This document shows positions 1 through 12,030 of a DNA stretch of 64,000 nucleotides, piece by piece. The notes under the pieces are model-generated. The model saw nothing but the letters and a program-made list of their open reading frames with translations. It was not told where the DNA came from and did no database searches. The translations under genes and the position numbers were made by a program. Numbering within the stretch: position 1 is the first letter of the stretch; every line of letters starts with the position of its first letter. Source of the stretch: Calycina herbarum (lineage: Eukaryota; Ascomycota; Leotiomycetes; Helotiales; Pezizellaceae); NCBI GenBank assembly GCA_001414485.1, contig LLEY01000128.1:1-64000 (forward strand). The letters are read 5' to 3'.

Positions 1-19
1 GGGGGGGGGGGGGGGGGGG
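1..19. repeat. G homopolymer at the window edge
   Basis: Nineteen consecutive G bases open the window, followed by TTAGCG. On the minus strand this is a C-run directly after a CGCTAAC branch-like motif, so it falls in the last visible intron of the sugar transporter. It may be a real pyrimidine tract or an assembly-edge artefact. Confidence 0.8.
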
Positions 20-66
20 TTAGCGATGAAGGGGGAGGATGAGGGCAGGGGGAAAGGGGAACTTAC

Positions 67-1367
67 AGAATGTGAAGAGACAGACTACTACTACTATTCC
101 CGCGGGTTTCGAGCCTGTCTCTGTGTTTACAGCTGAGCAAGCCGTCCAGACGATATACGAAATCAACATTCCCGTTCCGGACCACAAGAACAAAGTTCTA
201 CGTCCAAGTTTATCAACCAGAATCGCGGCGCTGAACGCAGCTACGAAGTTGAAAATTTGGAGGAGACCGTTGATGAGTGTTTGCGTGAACGAATCCGTGA
301 TCCCAACGGTGTCGAGGACAAGAGTTAAGTAGTAGGACACAACACCAATACCATTCCACTGCGCGAAACCCCCCAAACAAACCGCTATCAAAGTCCTCTT
401 TCGATTCCCTGGTGTTGCTATGAGCGCTCCCCATCCTGTATTCTTCGCCGCTTTTTCTAAATTGATCGTTTGAATGATTTCTGAAATTTCGCGCGCTACT
501 AGTGGAGACGTGCTCTCGGATTGATATTCAGGCCCAGCATGGTATTTTGTGAGGATGGCGGTGGCTTCTGGGGCTCGGTCTTGGTCAATTAACCATCTGG
601 GCGATTCGGGGATCCAGAGCCAGAATATTAGTTGGATGAGGGGAAAGCCTGCTTGTAGGATTGAGGGGATGCGCCAGGACCAGGTACTGGTGAAGTTTTG
701 GGTTCCGAATGTGGTCCAGGAAGCGAGTATTGCTCCTTTAGACTTTTCAGTTTGTGTCTGAATTTCGGGAAAGGGAGGAAGGGAAAGGAGGGTAAAGACT
801 TACCGGCATAATACATTGTCCAAAATGCACTCGTATATTTCCCTCTATGGGTTGGATATGCCAACTCGGCGATTAACATGGGAGATGGTTGGACGACGAA
901 CATTCCTCCGAATCCGACTACGAATCGAGAGACGATGAACATTTCTATGTTTATGGATGCGGATTGGATGATTGTTGCGATGATGATGATCAGGATCCCG
1001 GATAGCAAGATTGGTTTTCGTCCGTATTTGTCGGAGAACCAACCTACGAGTGGTAAGGCGAAGACTGAACCTAGGGATTGAGCTGCGTTTATGAATCCTA
1101 GGAGCGCCCCGGCGGGGTTTCCGAAGTAGTTTTTCCATGTTGAGAGGGATTGGAGGCCGTTCATTAGGGAGCCTAGGTTTTGTTAGTTTATGATTTGAGG
1201 GGGTGGATGGGGGACATACCATCGTATCCTGCTACTGACGAGGAAAGAAGAGGAATGAGAAGGATGAGATTTAGTCGTAAGAGATGTGGTGTTTGGAACC
1301 AGTATTTTGGGTTGTGAGGAAGCACTTCAGCAAGGGACTGGCCCACGATATCTGCGTCCTTGACCAT
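67..1367 (-). CDS. MFS sugar transporter, C-terminus cut off by the window edge
   Basis: Plasma-membrane sugar/H+ symporter of the major facilitator superfamily, lactose-permease/hexose-transporter type. Exons on the minus strand are 1367-1220, 1172-804 and 735-67, about 395 residues in frame. A further intron opens with GTAAGT at 66 and the last exon lies outside the window. Visible signatures are SVAGYDGSLMNGLQ in the first membrane segment, the loop 2-3 motif DKYGRK, PESPRWL before the central loop, and VDKLGRR in the second half. The start was set at the ATG at 1367 because it keeps the 49-codon first exon in phase; a longer 5' end with another exon is possible. The gene sits next to a sorbose-reductase-like SDR and a polyol dehydrogenase, which suggests uptake of a pentose, hexose or polyol. 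The substrate is inferred only. Confidence 0.88.
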
Positions 1368-2687
1368 GACGAAGAAATTCTGATCCAATCAATTCGAAAG
1401 AGAAGAATAAAAAGGTAGTAAAATACAAGGAGAAAAGGAACTTCCCAACAACCAGATTCCTGGGATTGGAAAATCGAGAATGAAGAAACAAGGGAGCAGA
1501 TCATCAACAGTTTTTATAGAAATCCCATCTCACAACATCTTCTGTGCCGTTTATGAACCCAGGACTGGCCAAAAAGCCACAGGCTGTACCAAGCATGATC
1601 CCTAGCATATCCGATAAACCCTCCACCCGCATCGGGGAGCTAATGACTAGGAAAGGAGGCGACAAGCGGAGAAGCAGCGCGCACTGGGAAGTGGATATTG
1701 TGGGGATGCATAATAGAATTCTGGGGTCTTGACTTTTCCCCATGTGGGAAATCGTGGGTTCCCCGTGTTTTGGGAGAGACGGACTTCTGTCACCCTCGAT
1801 GGAAGTGGGGAGGGTTGAATGTTGCCCTCGCTTTCTTTGGTTCTTGGGAAAGTGGCTTGATGATGATTGGGAACGGTTGGGGGATGGAAATAACTGGGAT
1901 TTATTGTATGGGGTAGACAGTCATTTTCATGGGGTGATGTTTGTGGAGTGTTGGTTGGGTTCCGGGGAGAATGGGTTTGTGGAGAAGGTTTCCCGGATGT
2001 AAGTGAAATGCTAACAACCTCTTTCCCTCAAACAGTCGATGAGCATACAAGAGAGACTGTTCTTGGGAAAGTTGGGACATGTAGCAACGATTGTTCATTT
2101 TTTTAGTCGATTTACGAGGAAGTGCCGTTTGGTGTTTCTCGTTTTCTTCGATGACGTTTCTGAAGCCGAAAGTGGGTGCTATAAGTACCATATATCGTGT
2201 GACTGTGCCGCATTGGCCCATCAAAGTGACTAAATGAGTAAACATATCGGAAGATGAATTTTGCGATTTCGGGCCTCGAACGTTTTTTCAGGATTCCAAA
2301 AGAATAATATCACAAGAAACTTGAAAGATTGCCTAGTCCATTCTTTGGACCCAGCTATGATATGAAATGAAGTTCTTGAAAGAGCTTGACAGTGTGTTCA
2401 TTAAGACTTTCAAATCAGATCAAGTAAGTATTAGATATACTTGCTTCTGAAAAATAAATATTAAATTTACTTGCTTTCAACAAAGTATGTATTAGATATA
2501 CTTATTACCAAGAATGTAAGTATTAGATTTACTTGCTTCTCATAAAGCAAATATTATATTTAATTATTCGTACCCACTCTCAGGCATGCTTCAAACACAA
2601 TGTGTACTGCTGAAAATTGAACAAGAAGAAATGAAAGAATGCAACACAATTTCGTCTACTTGGTACTGTTTTCTTGAAACTTGTAGT
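1368..2687. other. Intergenic, no gene supported
   Basis: About 1.3 kb between the sugar transporter start and the end of the first SDR. Only short overlapping ORFs without family resemblance are seen. The 3' part (2423-2565) is a degenerate tandem repeat listed separately. The transporter promoter should lie in the first few hundred bases, but no clear element stands out. Confidence 0.6.
2423..2565. repeat. Degenerate tandem repeat, about 40-bp period
   Basis: AT-rich units containing AAGTATTAGATATACTTGCT recur three to four times with drift (for example near 2425, 2485 and 2517). Individual units are partly palindromic. Confidence 0.65.
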
Positions 2688-3620
2688 CTATCGAGCGGTA
2701 TATCCCCCATCAACAATAAAGTCAGCACCTGTGGTGTACGAACTTGCGTCACTTGCAAGATACAAGTAAACACCCTTCAACTCTCTTGGATCGGCATCTC
2801 TTCGCAGTGGTGTAAGGTTGAACCAAGCTTCCTTCATCTCGAAAGGACAGTCCCCAGAAATGGCAGTATCAACGTAACCAGGTGAGACGGAGTTCACTCT
2901 ACCCCCCCATTTTGCCCACTCGACTGCTAAGGATTTGGAAAGATGAATCTAGACGACGATGTTAGCGAAATCTCGAATGCATGTTTTGTCCGGAGATGAG
3001 GACTTACAACACCAGCCTTGCAAGCATTATAAGGCGACTGCTCTTGTGGCACATTCGCAGCGTGTCCACTCATTGAAGCTGTGAAAATACAATTTCCATG
3101 TCCTTGTGTCTTGAACACCAAGCCCGCAGCTCTAGCACAGAAATAAGCACCATCAAAATTGACAGCACGAACTCGGTTCCAATCCTCAATGCTAGAATCT
3201 AGACCACCAGCTTTCGATGGAATACCAGCATTGGCAATCATAATATCGAGACGACCGAAATCCTTGACCACTGCTGCCACCGTTGCTTCCACCTCGGCAT
3301 AGTTCTCGACTTGTACTTTGTAGGTTGCGGTTTTGACGCCGAAGTCTTTGGTGATTATTGCGGCTTGTTTGTCTGCGTTTGTTGCGGCGGAGTACCAGAT
3401 GGCGATCTGGAAGCTGTTAGGTTGTGATTTTCAAACGAGCGTTGGTGGTTCTCACGTTTGCTCCCGCTTCTGCTAAAGCCCTTGCAACTTCAAATCCAAT
3501 GCCACCTGAGCCACCAGTGATGATTACTGTACGGCCGTCGAGACGGAATTGCTTGAAGACTGAATCTTGGACTGAGGGGTTTGGTGCACGAATGGACACT
3601 TGTTCTCCATTTGAACCCAT
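2688..3620 (-). CDS. Short-chain dehydrogenase/reductase, sorbose-reductase/mannitol-dehydrogenase-like
   Basis: Classical SDR of 274 residues, probably an NADP(H)-dependent cytosolic ketose/polyol oxidoreductase. Exons are 3620-3456, 3406-3008 and 2948-2688, all phase 0, with GTGAGA and GTAAGT donors and a CTAAC branch site. Residues 34-42 hold the cofactor motif TGGSGGIG, followed by NAG near residue 100. The catalytic Ser is in ASMSG and the Tyr/Lys pair is in [13 protein letters not shown] follows, and the end is VDGGYTAR. The length and layout match fungal Sou1/Sou2 and mannitol dehydrogenases. It is divergently arranged with the polyol dehydrogenase at 4699, which suggests a linked polyol-ketose conversion. 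Exact substrate is not readable from sequence. Confidence 0.9.
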
Positions 3621-4698
3621 CTTGAGTGACTGGTTAGGATATAGCTAAGAAGCAAAAGGTGATGATGTATGGATAATGGGTATCAAAAAGCAAAGAATGC
3701 TGCAAAGTGTTGGAATTGACAAGGCAAAAGAAGGATGCAAATCAAGAAAGCAAGAATCAAATAGCAAAGAAACGGGCAATAGCAACCCCTCAACCGGTCT
3801 TTGGAGCTCCAAGACGGATCCTGATTCCCTCAGCCTTGCATATTAGGTGGACTTGTTGACGGACAGGGTGAGTCTTGACCGTTTTCCAAAAGGGGGGTAA
3901 GCAAGGATTTGGTAAAGTTGGCACTTGGAACTTGGAAGCTTAGATTCATGGGCCCAGCCGTTGCATGAAAAATGATTGTCCATCTGACTATTATCCCGTC
4001 ACAAGGAGATTAGATCTAGAACCCCATAAGACGATAATTATTGGGAAGTGACGATTTCAAGCAGCAAAGGAGGCTCGACACGTGACGAGTACAGTCTAGA
4101 AATTCTGATTAATTTGAGGCTCAAATACAGATTTCGAGTTTGAAAATGTGGTCTCGTGATAGCAGGAGAAAGAATTCCGAATTCTTGGCAACCCTCATGA
4201 CGATGAACCTCAAATGAACGGAGGCCCACGCCGTTATAGAGGAGACCTCGGGGATTCTTTCGCTGAAGACGGCGAGTGTGGGGAGATGCCCTTTTGTTTC
4301 ATGACACCCGAAAGTGATCACGGCGCGTCTCCCCAGTCTCATCGCGAACACAAACAGATCCTTTCAAAGACCATTCGACGGTCTCTCGAAGCCGGAGGAG
4401 GAATACTCTCCTCCTGGTCCTTACGGAATATCGTGGCTCAAAGGCTCAAAGGGCACAGTAGGATTGAAGCAATTCTCCACACCAAGTTGATGTTTGGTCA
4501 AGAGTTACGGTCGACAGTGTCCGTCGCGTCACACCAGAGAACCCCGCATCGCCCCCTCCAAAAACCGAGCAAATACCCCAACTTTCGTCCTTGTACTGCC
4601 ATTTATCTCTCAAATCCCTCATTTTTTGCTTTCAATCATCTTTCCAATCTGTTCTTTCCATTTACTCCCAGCTTTTTGCAAGCAGAATACCTCTCAAA
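3621..4698. promoter_or_regulatory. Shared divergent promoter region of SDR and polyol dehydrogenase
   Basis: About 1.08 kb separates two divergent start codons. It contains two CreA-like SYGGRG hexamers in opposite orientation, GTGGGG at 4278-4283 and CCCCAG (CTGGGG on the minus strand) at 4331-4336. A pyrimidine-rich stretch precedes the ATG at 4699. Paired CreA sites would fit carbon repression, but such short motifs also occur by chance. Short ORFs here resemble nothing. Confidence 0.35.
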
Positions 4699-6023
4699 AT
4701 GTCTACCACAGTAACTAGCACCGAGATAGTAAGCCCAATCAATTCATCCCGATTCCAACACCCCCACCAACACTCCCCAGAACCCCGCCTTTGTCCTCCA
4801 TTCGATCAAGAATGTTTCCATCGAGAACAGAGAAATTCCAAAACTCCGAAACGATCATGATGTACGAGTTCATATTGAGCAAACTGGAATTTGTGGAAGT
4901 GATGTACACTACTGGCAAAGAGGGAGAATTGGAGATTTCATCTTGAAAAGCCCAATTGTTCTTGGTCATGAGAGTTCGGGGACAATTGTTGAGATCGGAG
5001 CTGCTGTGAAGAATGTAAAGGTTGGCGATAGAGGTAGGATTACACTTTTTACATCTTCCCAACTTTTGACTTGACTGACATTATTTGCAGTTGCCATTGA
5101 GCCTGGTGTTCCATGCAGATAGTAAGTTTTGGAAATTTACAACAGCATATGCAAATTAACTAACTAGAATGCTAGCTGCGATTTCTGCCGTGAAGGTGCT
5201 TACAATCTTTGCAACGACACAATCTTCGCAGCAACACCACCATGGGATGGCACCCTACAAAAATACTACACAGTTGCCTCCGATTACTGCTACCCAATCC
5301 CCGACCATATGTCCTCCGAAGATGGTGCTATGGTCGAGCCAACTGCAGTAGCAGTTCAAATCGCCAAAGTCGCAGAAATCCGTGCCAACCAAACTGTTAT
5401 TGTCTTTGGCTGTGGACCTATTGGTGTTCTCTGCCAGGCAATGGCAAAGGCATATGGAGCAAAGAAGGTTATTGGTGTTGACATCTCGAAGTCAAGGACA
5501 GAGTTTGCGTTGAAATATGGCGCAGATGGTGTTTTTGTGCCAGAGCGAGCACCAGAAGGAACAGACCCCGTTGAGGCCAGCAGAGCAATCGGTGAGAAGA
5601 TTGTGGCACAATTTGGACTCGGTGAAGGTGCGGATGTTATCTTGGAATGCACAGGTGCCGAGCCATGTATTCAAGCTGGTATATTTGCTGCAAAGAAGGG
5701 TGGTGTTTACGTCCAAGCCGGAATGGGCAAAGAGGTGAGCTCGTTTTCCTCCTCCTCCTCCTTCCCAATCATACTGACAAATATTCTAGAACGTTGTTTT
5801 CCCAATCACAACTGCATGTATTCGTGCGCTTATCGTCAAAGGCTCAATAAGATACACAGCAGGTTGCTACTCAACAGCGGTTGATCTCGTTGCCTCGGGT
5901 AAGATTGATGTAAAAACTCTCATCACCCACAGATTCAAATTTGAGGAGGCAGAGCAAGCTTTTGAATTGGTTAAAAAGGGACAAGAGGATGTTTTCAAAG
6001 TAGTTATTCAAGGTGTGCAGTAG
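4699..6023 (+). CDS. Zinc-dependent polyol dehydrogenase (xylitol/sorbitol/L-arabinitol dehydrogenase family)
   Basis: Medium-chain NAD(P)-dependent dehydrogenase oxidising a polyol to a ketose, 368 residues. Exons are 4699-4728, 4781-5033, 5091-5121, 5176-5734 and 5790-6023, in phase throughout. The catalytic zinc site is seen in TGICGSDVHYW and GHESSG. The structural zinc Cys cluster is in CRYCDFCREGAYNLC. The Rossmann motif is GCGPIG, and VDISKSR supplies the acidic residue expected for NAD+ preference. The protein ends FKVVIQGVQ. Residue pattern is closest to xylitol dehydrogenase and L-arabinitol/sorbitol dehydrogenases, which cannot be separated by eye. Its neighbours (a sugar transporter and two SDRs) support a role in pentose or hexitol catabolism. 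Confidence 0.93.
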
Positions 6024-6378
6024 ACTTAGATTGCCGTAAAAAATTATATCCAATTGATTGCATCGTAAATAAATAATTTTCTCGCGTAATCACTTGTTTT
6101 GAGGACCCCCTTTTTGATATTTCATGTGGGAGTACGACTGAGAACACCAAGTTTTGAGCAACGAGAACTCACGTCAGTCAATGCTACATCCCCCGCAGAA
6201 ACAACTCATGCTAATATCCCCACCAATGACTTTAGATCAGGTTGAGAGATGTCCGTTCCCCGCACACCATTGCATAAAAGCAACACCTCCCGCACATTTC
6301 CCCTCCCTCCTTCTATCATTCGCTTCCATCCACCACCACTCAACAAACCACCACCACGACACAACAAAACTCACAACC
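6024..6378. other. Promoter interval of the second SDR
   Basis: A 355-bp gap between two genes on the plus strand. The last 120 bp before the ATG are very CT/CA-rich (CACCACC, CTTCC runs), typical of fungal 5' leaders. No other feature was seen. Confidence 0.5.
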
Positions 6379-7385
6379 ATGGTTCTCGCCGTCCACCCCA
6401 AACCCTCCTCCCCAGTCCTCTCACACTTCTCCCTTGTAGGAAAAACCGCCCTCGTAACCGGTGGAACACGCGGAATCGGTCTTGAAGTCGCCCGCGGCCT
6501 CGCCGAAGCAGGAGCCACAGTAGCAATCCTTTATACCTCCACCTCTCCCTCAGATGCAGACGCAACAGCTGCATCAATCGCAAGTGCCAGTGGACAGAAA
6601 GTAAAAGCTTATAAATGCAATGTTACCTCTCAGCCGGAAACGGAGAGTGTGATGTTGCAGGTTGCGAAGGAGTTGGGGAATGGGACGTTAGATGTAGTGG
6701 TTGCTAATGCGGGGATTGCAACTCATTATGCGGCGCTTGATTATACGCCCGAGCAGTTTAAGGAGATTATGGATGGTGGGTTTCTTTCCTTCTTGGAGGT
6801 CGATGGGGGCTGGGAGGTTGGAAGTACTCGGCTAACTTGATGAATAGTTAATCTCAATGGAGCTTTTTACACAGCCCAAGCCGCGGGACGCATATTCGAG
6901 AAACAAGTCAAGGCCGGCGGTCGAAAAGGAAATGTCATCTTCACAGCCAGTGTATCAGCCATCCTCGTCAACGTTCCACAAAAACAATCAGCTTATAACG
7001 CCAGTAAAGCTGGCGTGGTGCAATTAGCGAGATGTCTAAGTGTGGAATGGGTGGACTTTGCGAGAGTTAACTGTGTGTCACCGGGATTCATTGCTACTGA
7101 TAGTAAGTTTTTGAACGAATGAGAAGATGGTGGTTAAACTAACGAAAACAGTGCTTGATGTTCATCCAAAAGAATGGAGGGATAAATGGTTTGGAATGAT
7201 TCCTGCCGCGAGATTGTGTGAGCCAGCTGAGTTGAAGGGGGCTTATGTTTTCTGTGCTAGTGATGCTAGTAGTTATATGACTGGTAAGTACTTACTCTCC
7301 CCGCATTCAAACGGTCTTGAGACTGGGGTTCTAACTTGGAATAGGGGCGAATCTTGTTATTGATGGGGGTTACACACTTCCTTGA
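6379..7385 (+). CDS. Short-chain dehydrogenase/reductase, polyol/ketose type
   Basis: Classical SDR of 274 residues. Exons are 6379-6775, 6848-7102, 7152-7283 and 7345-7385, phases consistent, with GTAAGT donors and a CTAAC branch site. The cofactor motif is TGGTRGIG near residue 34, with NAG near 114. The catalytic Ser is in TASVSA and Tyr/Lys in YNASK, followed by NCVSPGF and the C-terminal IDGGYTLP. Length and motif spacing are nearly the same as the SDR at 2688-3620, so the two may be diverged paralogues, but the intron pattern differs (three introns against two). Likely an NADP(H)-dependent sugar/polyol oxidoreductase acting with the adjacent zinc dehydrogenase. The CCAACCATGG context supports this ATG. 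Confidence 0.92.
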
Positions 7386-8882
7386 AATGAATTTGAGATA
7401 GATTTGATTTAGCTAGTTTTTGAATTGAAAGCCAAAAATTTGGAAACTCCATTGTGTCTCAAGAAACAGCATTCAGCGAATTGGTCCCATTATTTGGTTC
7501 TAGAGCCTTTCAGGAGACAGTGAATCTCCCAACCCACCCACCTAACACAAAAACAATACAAGCCAAAATAACACAAAGTCCTCCCAGCAGAGCACAGAAC
7601 ACCAGCATCCCCCCATAGCCCACTCATAAAAATACCAAACTGACAAAAAAAAAAATTTTAAGCCAGAAAATTCGGAATCAGCTTGGGTTGAAGAAACCCT
7701 GTATGAGTTAAGGGTGCGTTTCTGATTGATTGGAATTGTAATTAAAGCCTTTGCTTGCTTGCCTTCGAATTTGTGGATGCTGGTGTTGCGTGTTGTACTT
7801 ATTTGTGAGTTTTTTAGAAAGGGTTTTGGTGAGAGAGGGGAGTTTCAGGCCAGATAGCCATCAAGTCTGTCAACATTTGTCGCAGAATCCGGGCGGGGGA
7901 GGAGGGGGGAAGGGGACAAGTTCAATTGATGGTACCACAAAATGAAAGAAGAAATTGAGGTTCAATTTTGAGGCTGCTTGATGCTAGTTGGAAGTTACAA
8001 AAAACATCTCATGAACTCGCTTAGCGTAAAGTTTTGCAGTTATATTGACCCGAAAGGAAAGACATTCAATATCTCAAATATTAAAAAATTCTTAATTCCG
8101 CAGCAAACTCAACACTCTACTTGGTCCATAAGAACGTTAACGCGTTGTGGAGATTCTCTTTTCGAAGGGTAGTTTTGAGTCCGGTAAGTGGTGAGTGAGT
8201 TACGTTACGTCGAGTAGGTTGGACAGAGCGTGGCTCATGTGTGGGTTTTTGTGACACCTACCGTTGTTGACTTTACGCAGTAGTGCTCATTTCTAGGGTT
8301 TTCAGTGGGTAATTTTACAGCATGTGGAATTAAATGAGTACAACTACTGGGCTAAGTTAGGGGCAGTTCCCCTATCACCTGCATAGAACCATGCCATGTT
8401 TGGGTACCCCGCGCTATCAGTTCGGACTCCTGCGTAGTATCACACGTTTTCAGGAAGGCAAGTCAAACCGGGGACGCCATTGGTAAGCTATCTTGTGTAC
8501 GTTGGGAACTCCGTACACCGCTTCTTCTCACACCATGCTTTCCTCTATTGATGTTTTCAAATCCAATTTGACACACTGTAATGATGATTTGTGTCAACCA
8601 AAACGCGGTTACCTACAGGTGCAACTTCAAGGTCATGCCGAGTTGTCCGGACTCAAGCATGTTATTTTTGAGGAGATGGGGCCACAAATTACACAGCTCG
8701 CCGTCTATTTTCATCATGCAAGACTTCCTTCCTCTCTGAGTGATGTGGTTTTATATACTCACATGGATCCCACCCACGTTTTTTCGATTGCCAACCCTCG
8801 TCGGAGTTGATTTTTAAATCTTAATACTCTTTTCATAACATCCTTGAAACGCTTCAGTGACCTCAATCGATTTTGATAAATC
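7386..8882. other. Intergenic, no gene supported
   Basis: About 1.5 kb with scattered short ORFs (the longest about 105 codons, 8493-8810) lacking family resemblance or convincing splice structure. An A-run occurs near 7650. No RNA gene was recognised. The 3' end should contain the promoter of the membrane protein that starts at 8883. Confidence 0.55.
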
Positions 8883-10681
8883 ATGTCTGAACCAAATCAT
8901 CATAATGAAGGTAACTAGAACTCTTTCTTTCCATCTGCGGGCACTTTTAGTTCCCTTAGCTAATCTCACAAGATTTGCCTGTTCACGTCCAAACACCTAC
9001 ATATGATGTAGGTTGCGAATTTGAGAAATCGTCTAGTACAAAAGATGAGAAACGAGCCAATTCACAAACTTCGGGACCTGGTCCATCGAAAACACCAATT
9101 TTCCCATCTTGGCTCCCGGTGTTACCTCTTGTTGCTCTTGTTGCCCACTGCGTTTGCATGGCAAGCTCGATCGCCATTGTTTACACATCGAACACTAGAC
9201 TTGTGGGCTACTGGGTACCAAAGCTGCCATCGGTTCAACCTTCTGTCCTACTCGCCATACTAGCAGGAATATCAAACACTTCGCTCGACTTTCTACTCAC
9301 AGCCGGCGTTGCCGTCGTGTGGTGGAGAAGTGCCGTTCATGAGACAACTCTGGCGCAGTTACATTATATCTGGAACAGGGGGGATTGGGCTGGCCTGAAA
9401 AGGATTTTCAATGCATTTTCTTCCGGATTTTCAGTTCGCAAAGTCATGATTGCGACAGCTACCATTAGCATTGCTAAAATCGTCAACGGCCCATTCTTGC
9501 AACGAGCGAGTCACACTGGATGGGGTGTTTCTGTCACAGAGCTTCCTTCCTGGGGATGGCATCTTGCACAGGCCGTGCCAGATGGATGGGTAGGAACAGT
9601 TGGTGACGGGTATCCAAGCCTCGTGAGCAGCCGGTTACTTCAACAAACTGCCCAGGACTGGCAGGCAAAGGTCTCAATTGACCTCAATGACCCAAATCTC
9701 TTTTGTGATGGGTTTTGCGCTGGAAATGCATCTGGTGCTGGTCTCACCGCAAATTGTGTCTCCTCTTCCCAATTTCTGGATCTGTCGGCTCCTGAGAACG
9801 AAAATGTTGTGGTCTTCGGTATCGACTTCTCCCGTTTCAATGACAAAGATGATGTTCCAACTCTCAATCTAACTGTCAAATTCACCCCGAATGTTGCAAG
9901 TTCTTGCAATGCGACTATCGTCACGGAAAGCTGTACTATACAATCCGCTATTTCAGTGTACAGTTTAACTGCAAATTATACTTTTATCCAAGACCTGTTA
10001 GATATCCCCACCGTACTGTCGCTAAGTAAATCCCCAGCAGACTCGGTCTTTACAAAGCCTGGAAAGGCTGCTGGACTTCTTACGGGGCTCGAATGGATTG
10101 GATACTATTACCTCCACGCAAATGCAACACTACACCACAATTTAACGACCAATGCGTACTCGTATGACACGAACGGTATCTTGGCCAATCAGTATTATGA
10201 GTTGGATAAGGAACGCTATTCAAGTGAAGCCAGTTGTGCATTTCAATGGCGAAACGCTACCGAAGACATACTCAAGAGTCTGTACCAGCTTTCGATGCGC
10301 ATGGCGCTCGCGTCATCTAACGGTATTTGAGTTTTTCAATCCTTCTTGCTTGATTCTCCGTTTTCTAATTAGACCATAGGCACCACATCTGCAAATTTGG
10401 GCACCACCACGCAGTCCCAAGATTTGCTCGTTTACAAATCAGTCTTCCCATATCTCTGGGTAGCCATAGGAATGATGGTATTACCCATGGCGTGTACAGT
10501 TTGGCTACTTTGGGGATGTTGGGAATTGAAAGAACCTGTGTCTTTGAGTCCGCTCGAAACTGGTTGGTCACTTGGGGGTACGATGGAGTTGCGCGAAATT
10601 GGTGCTTCCAGCTTGATTCCAGACGAAATGCTGCTTAAGAACGAGTCGAAGACCAAGATTAGACTTGGTAGGTCTCTTTAA
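8883..10681 (+). CDS. Fungal multi-pass membrane protein, DUF3176-like layout
   Basis: A 559-residue predicted membrane protein. Exons are 8883-8910, 8973-10322 and 10380-10681. The tiny first exon (MSEPNHHNE) was chosen because the long ORF otherwise begins at a non-ATG codon, and the GTAACT...AAG intron restores frame. Hydrophobic segments are seen around residues 50-75 (WLPVLPLVALVAHCVC), 95-125, 165-185, and near the C-terminus (FPYLWVAIGMMVLPMACTVWLLWGCW). Between them lies a large Cys-, Asn- and Ser-rich, probably extracellular domain with several N-glycosylation sequons (NAS, NLT, NAT). This arrangement resembles DUF3176 proteins, which have no defined role. The family assignment is tentative. 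Confidence 0.75.
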
Positions 10682-11228
10682 CAGGCCACAGGCAGACGCC
10701 TCCAGTTTGGATGAAAATATGGATTCAAGTCCTGTATGGCAGTTTTTTGTGAAATTTGACAAGATGCGTCTTTGGATTTCTGTAGCGTAGGATTTTGAGG
10801 TTGAAGTGCGAAACAAATTAATGATAATCGATGGTGTCTTTATGAGTCTTGCTTGATGTGTCTTGATTTCCCGAGTGAACGCGGTGCAACTCACGTGACA
10901 GGCCCTCGCTCGTGGAAAGGTCAACGCCTCGTGAGTTCTTGTCAGAAGGCTAGAGTACGTACAATTGAGATGTCTTCTCGACACGTAGCCTTTGACGGTG
11001 GAAGCTATTAAAGGGCATCACGCCCACGAATATCACTTGCATCCTCCTCTCGCCATGACGGCTCCGACAGCGACCGAAACGTATCATAATCGCAGGAGTT
11101 TGATTTCCATTCTCTGCAGCTCTGCAGGGAAAAATGGCCGTGGCACTGCCAAAATAACATTTATATTGCGTTCAAGGAGGACTATACTGGCGAGGTAAAA
11201 TATGATTCTCAAACGTCAGAGTCAAAAC

Positions 11229-11530
11229 TTACCAGCCGTAGCTTTTGTACTGTATAGAATGTGGGTGTTCTTCGAGCTGATTTTTACCTTTTGGGTTGTT
11301 TTCAAGAGGGCTGAGACACTGTTTCCTCCTCATATTCCTCAAGCATACTTCTGCAATACTGACTCCGAGATCATCTATAGTCTGTGTCTTCACGGCTGCC
11401 CGATTCTCATGGAAACCCAAAGACCTCAATGCCGATGTTGGGCTGCAATCAGCAGCGACGATTCTCATCTCGTTGGCCAGTTCGTCATCGAAATGACACT
11501 TCATAAGGAGTAGCGCAGTACCACAGATTT
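11229..11530 (-). CDS. Possible gene fragment, unknown
   Basis: An open minus-strand frame with a protein-like composition (for example MKCHFDDELANEMRIVAAD, then TIDDLGVSIAEVCLRNM). It is open upstream of its first ATG (11504). Candidate splice donors follow at about 11304 and 11234 (GTAAGT). I do not recognise the family. It could be a small gene, an exon of one, or a remnant. Confidence 0.25.
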
Positions 11531-11842
11531 CTTCGAGGTTGGGTGGGTAACAGCGCTTACCTCACAGACAAGGCCTTCCTACCCAAAACACATCTACTCA
11601 GACTGGAGAAAGGTCGGTTCCGTCTGCAAGGCGACCTCCAGTACAGACCCATCCCTTCGTGGGCTTCGTGGTATGAGTTCAAACTAGTATTCGACGTCTC
11701 GACCTTCCCGCCCTACGAGGAGTGCACAGAATATTACAATGAAATGGAGGTAGAGTTTTGTAGTCATGCTTTCCCAGAAAAGAATGATGAGGGGGTGGTG
11801 GCTTCTTCTTGGGCGCGGATCATACGTACTGTAAAAGGGTGA
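11506..11842 (+). pseudogene. Possible coding remnant, unknown
   Basis: An open frame without an ATG, about 110 codons after an upstream TAA. Composition is protein-like (for example SWASWYEFKLVFDVSTFPPY). There is no recognised family and no clear upstream exon. It may be the last exon of a decayed gene, or chance. Confidence 0.22.
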
Positions 11843-12030
11843 AAGGTCTACTGTAAGTATTCATTGTTAGCTTAGAGCTTGTTGGGTATTTATTGATAGT
11901 GCTAGTCAAATGTTGGTTGATTCGATAATTTTACACGGATACCAGAATCTAATTGAGCCCACTTTACTACTACACCTCTCACCAAGCAGGCAATGGAGGG
12001 TCATTTAAAAAGCAAAAATATAAGCAAAAT

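Larger units (their letters stand above)
10682..12030. other. Intergenic with weak coding signals
   Basis: About 1.35 kb. Two stretches look partly protein-like: a minus-strand frame at 11229-11530 and a plus-strand frame at 11506-11842. They overlap in opposite directions and neither has a clear start and family, so they are listed separately with low confidence. The rest shows nothing. Confidence 0.45.

Noticed and set aside
8493..8810. 105-codon ORF upstream of the membrane protein
   Set aside because: No family resemblance, and it lies in the expected promoter region of the gene at 8883.
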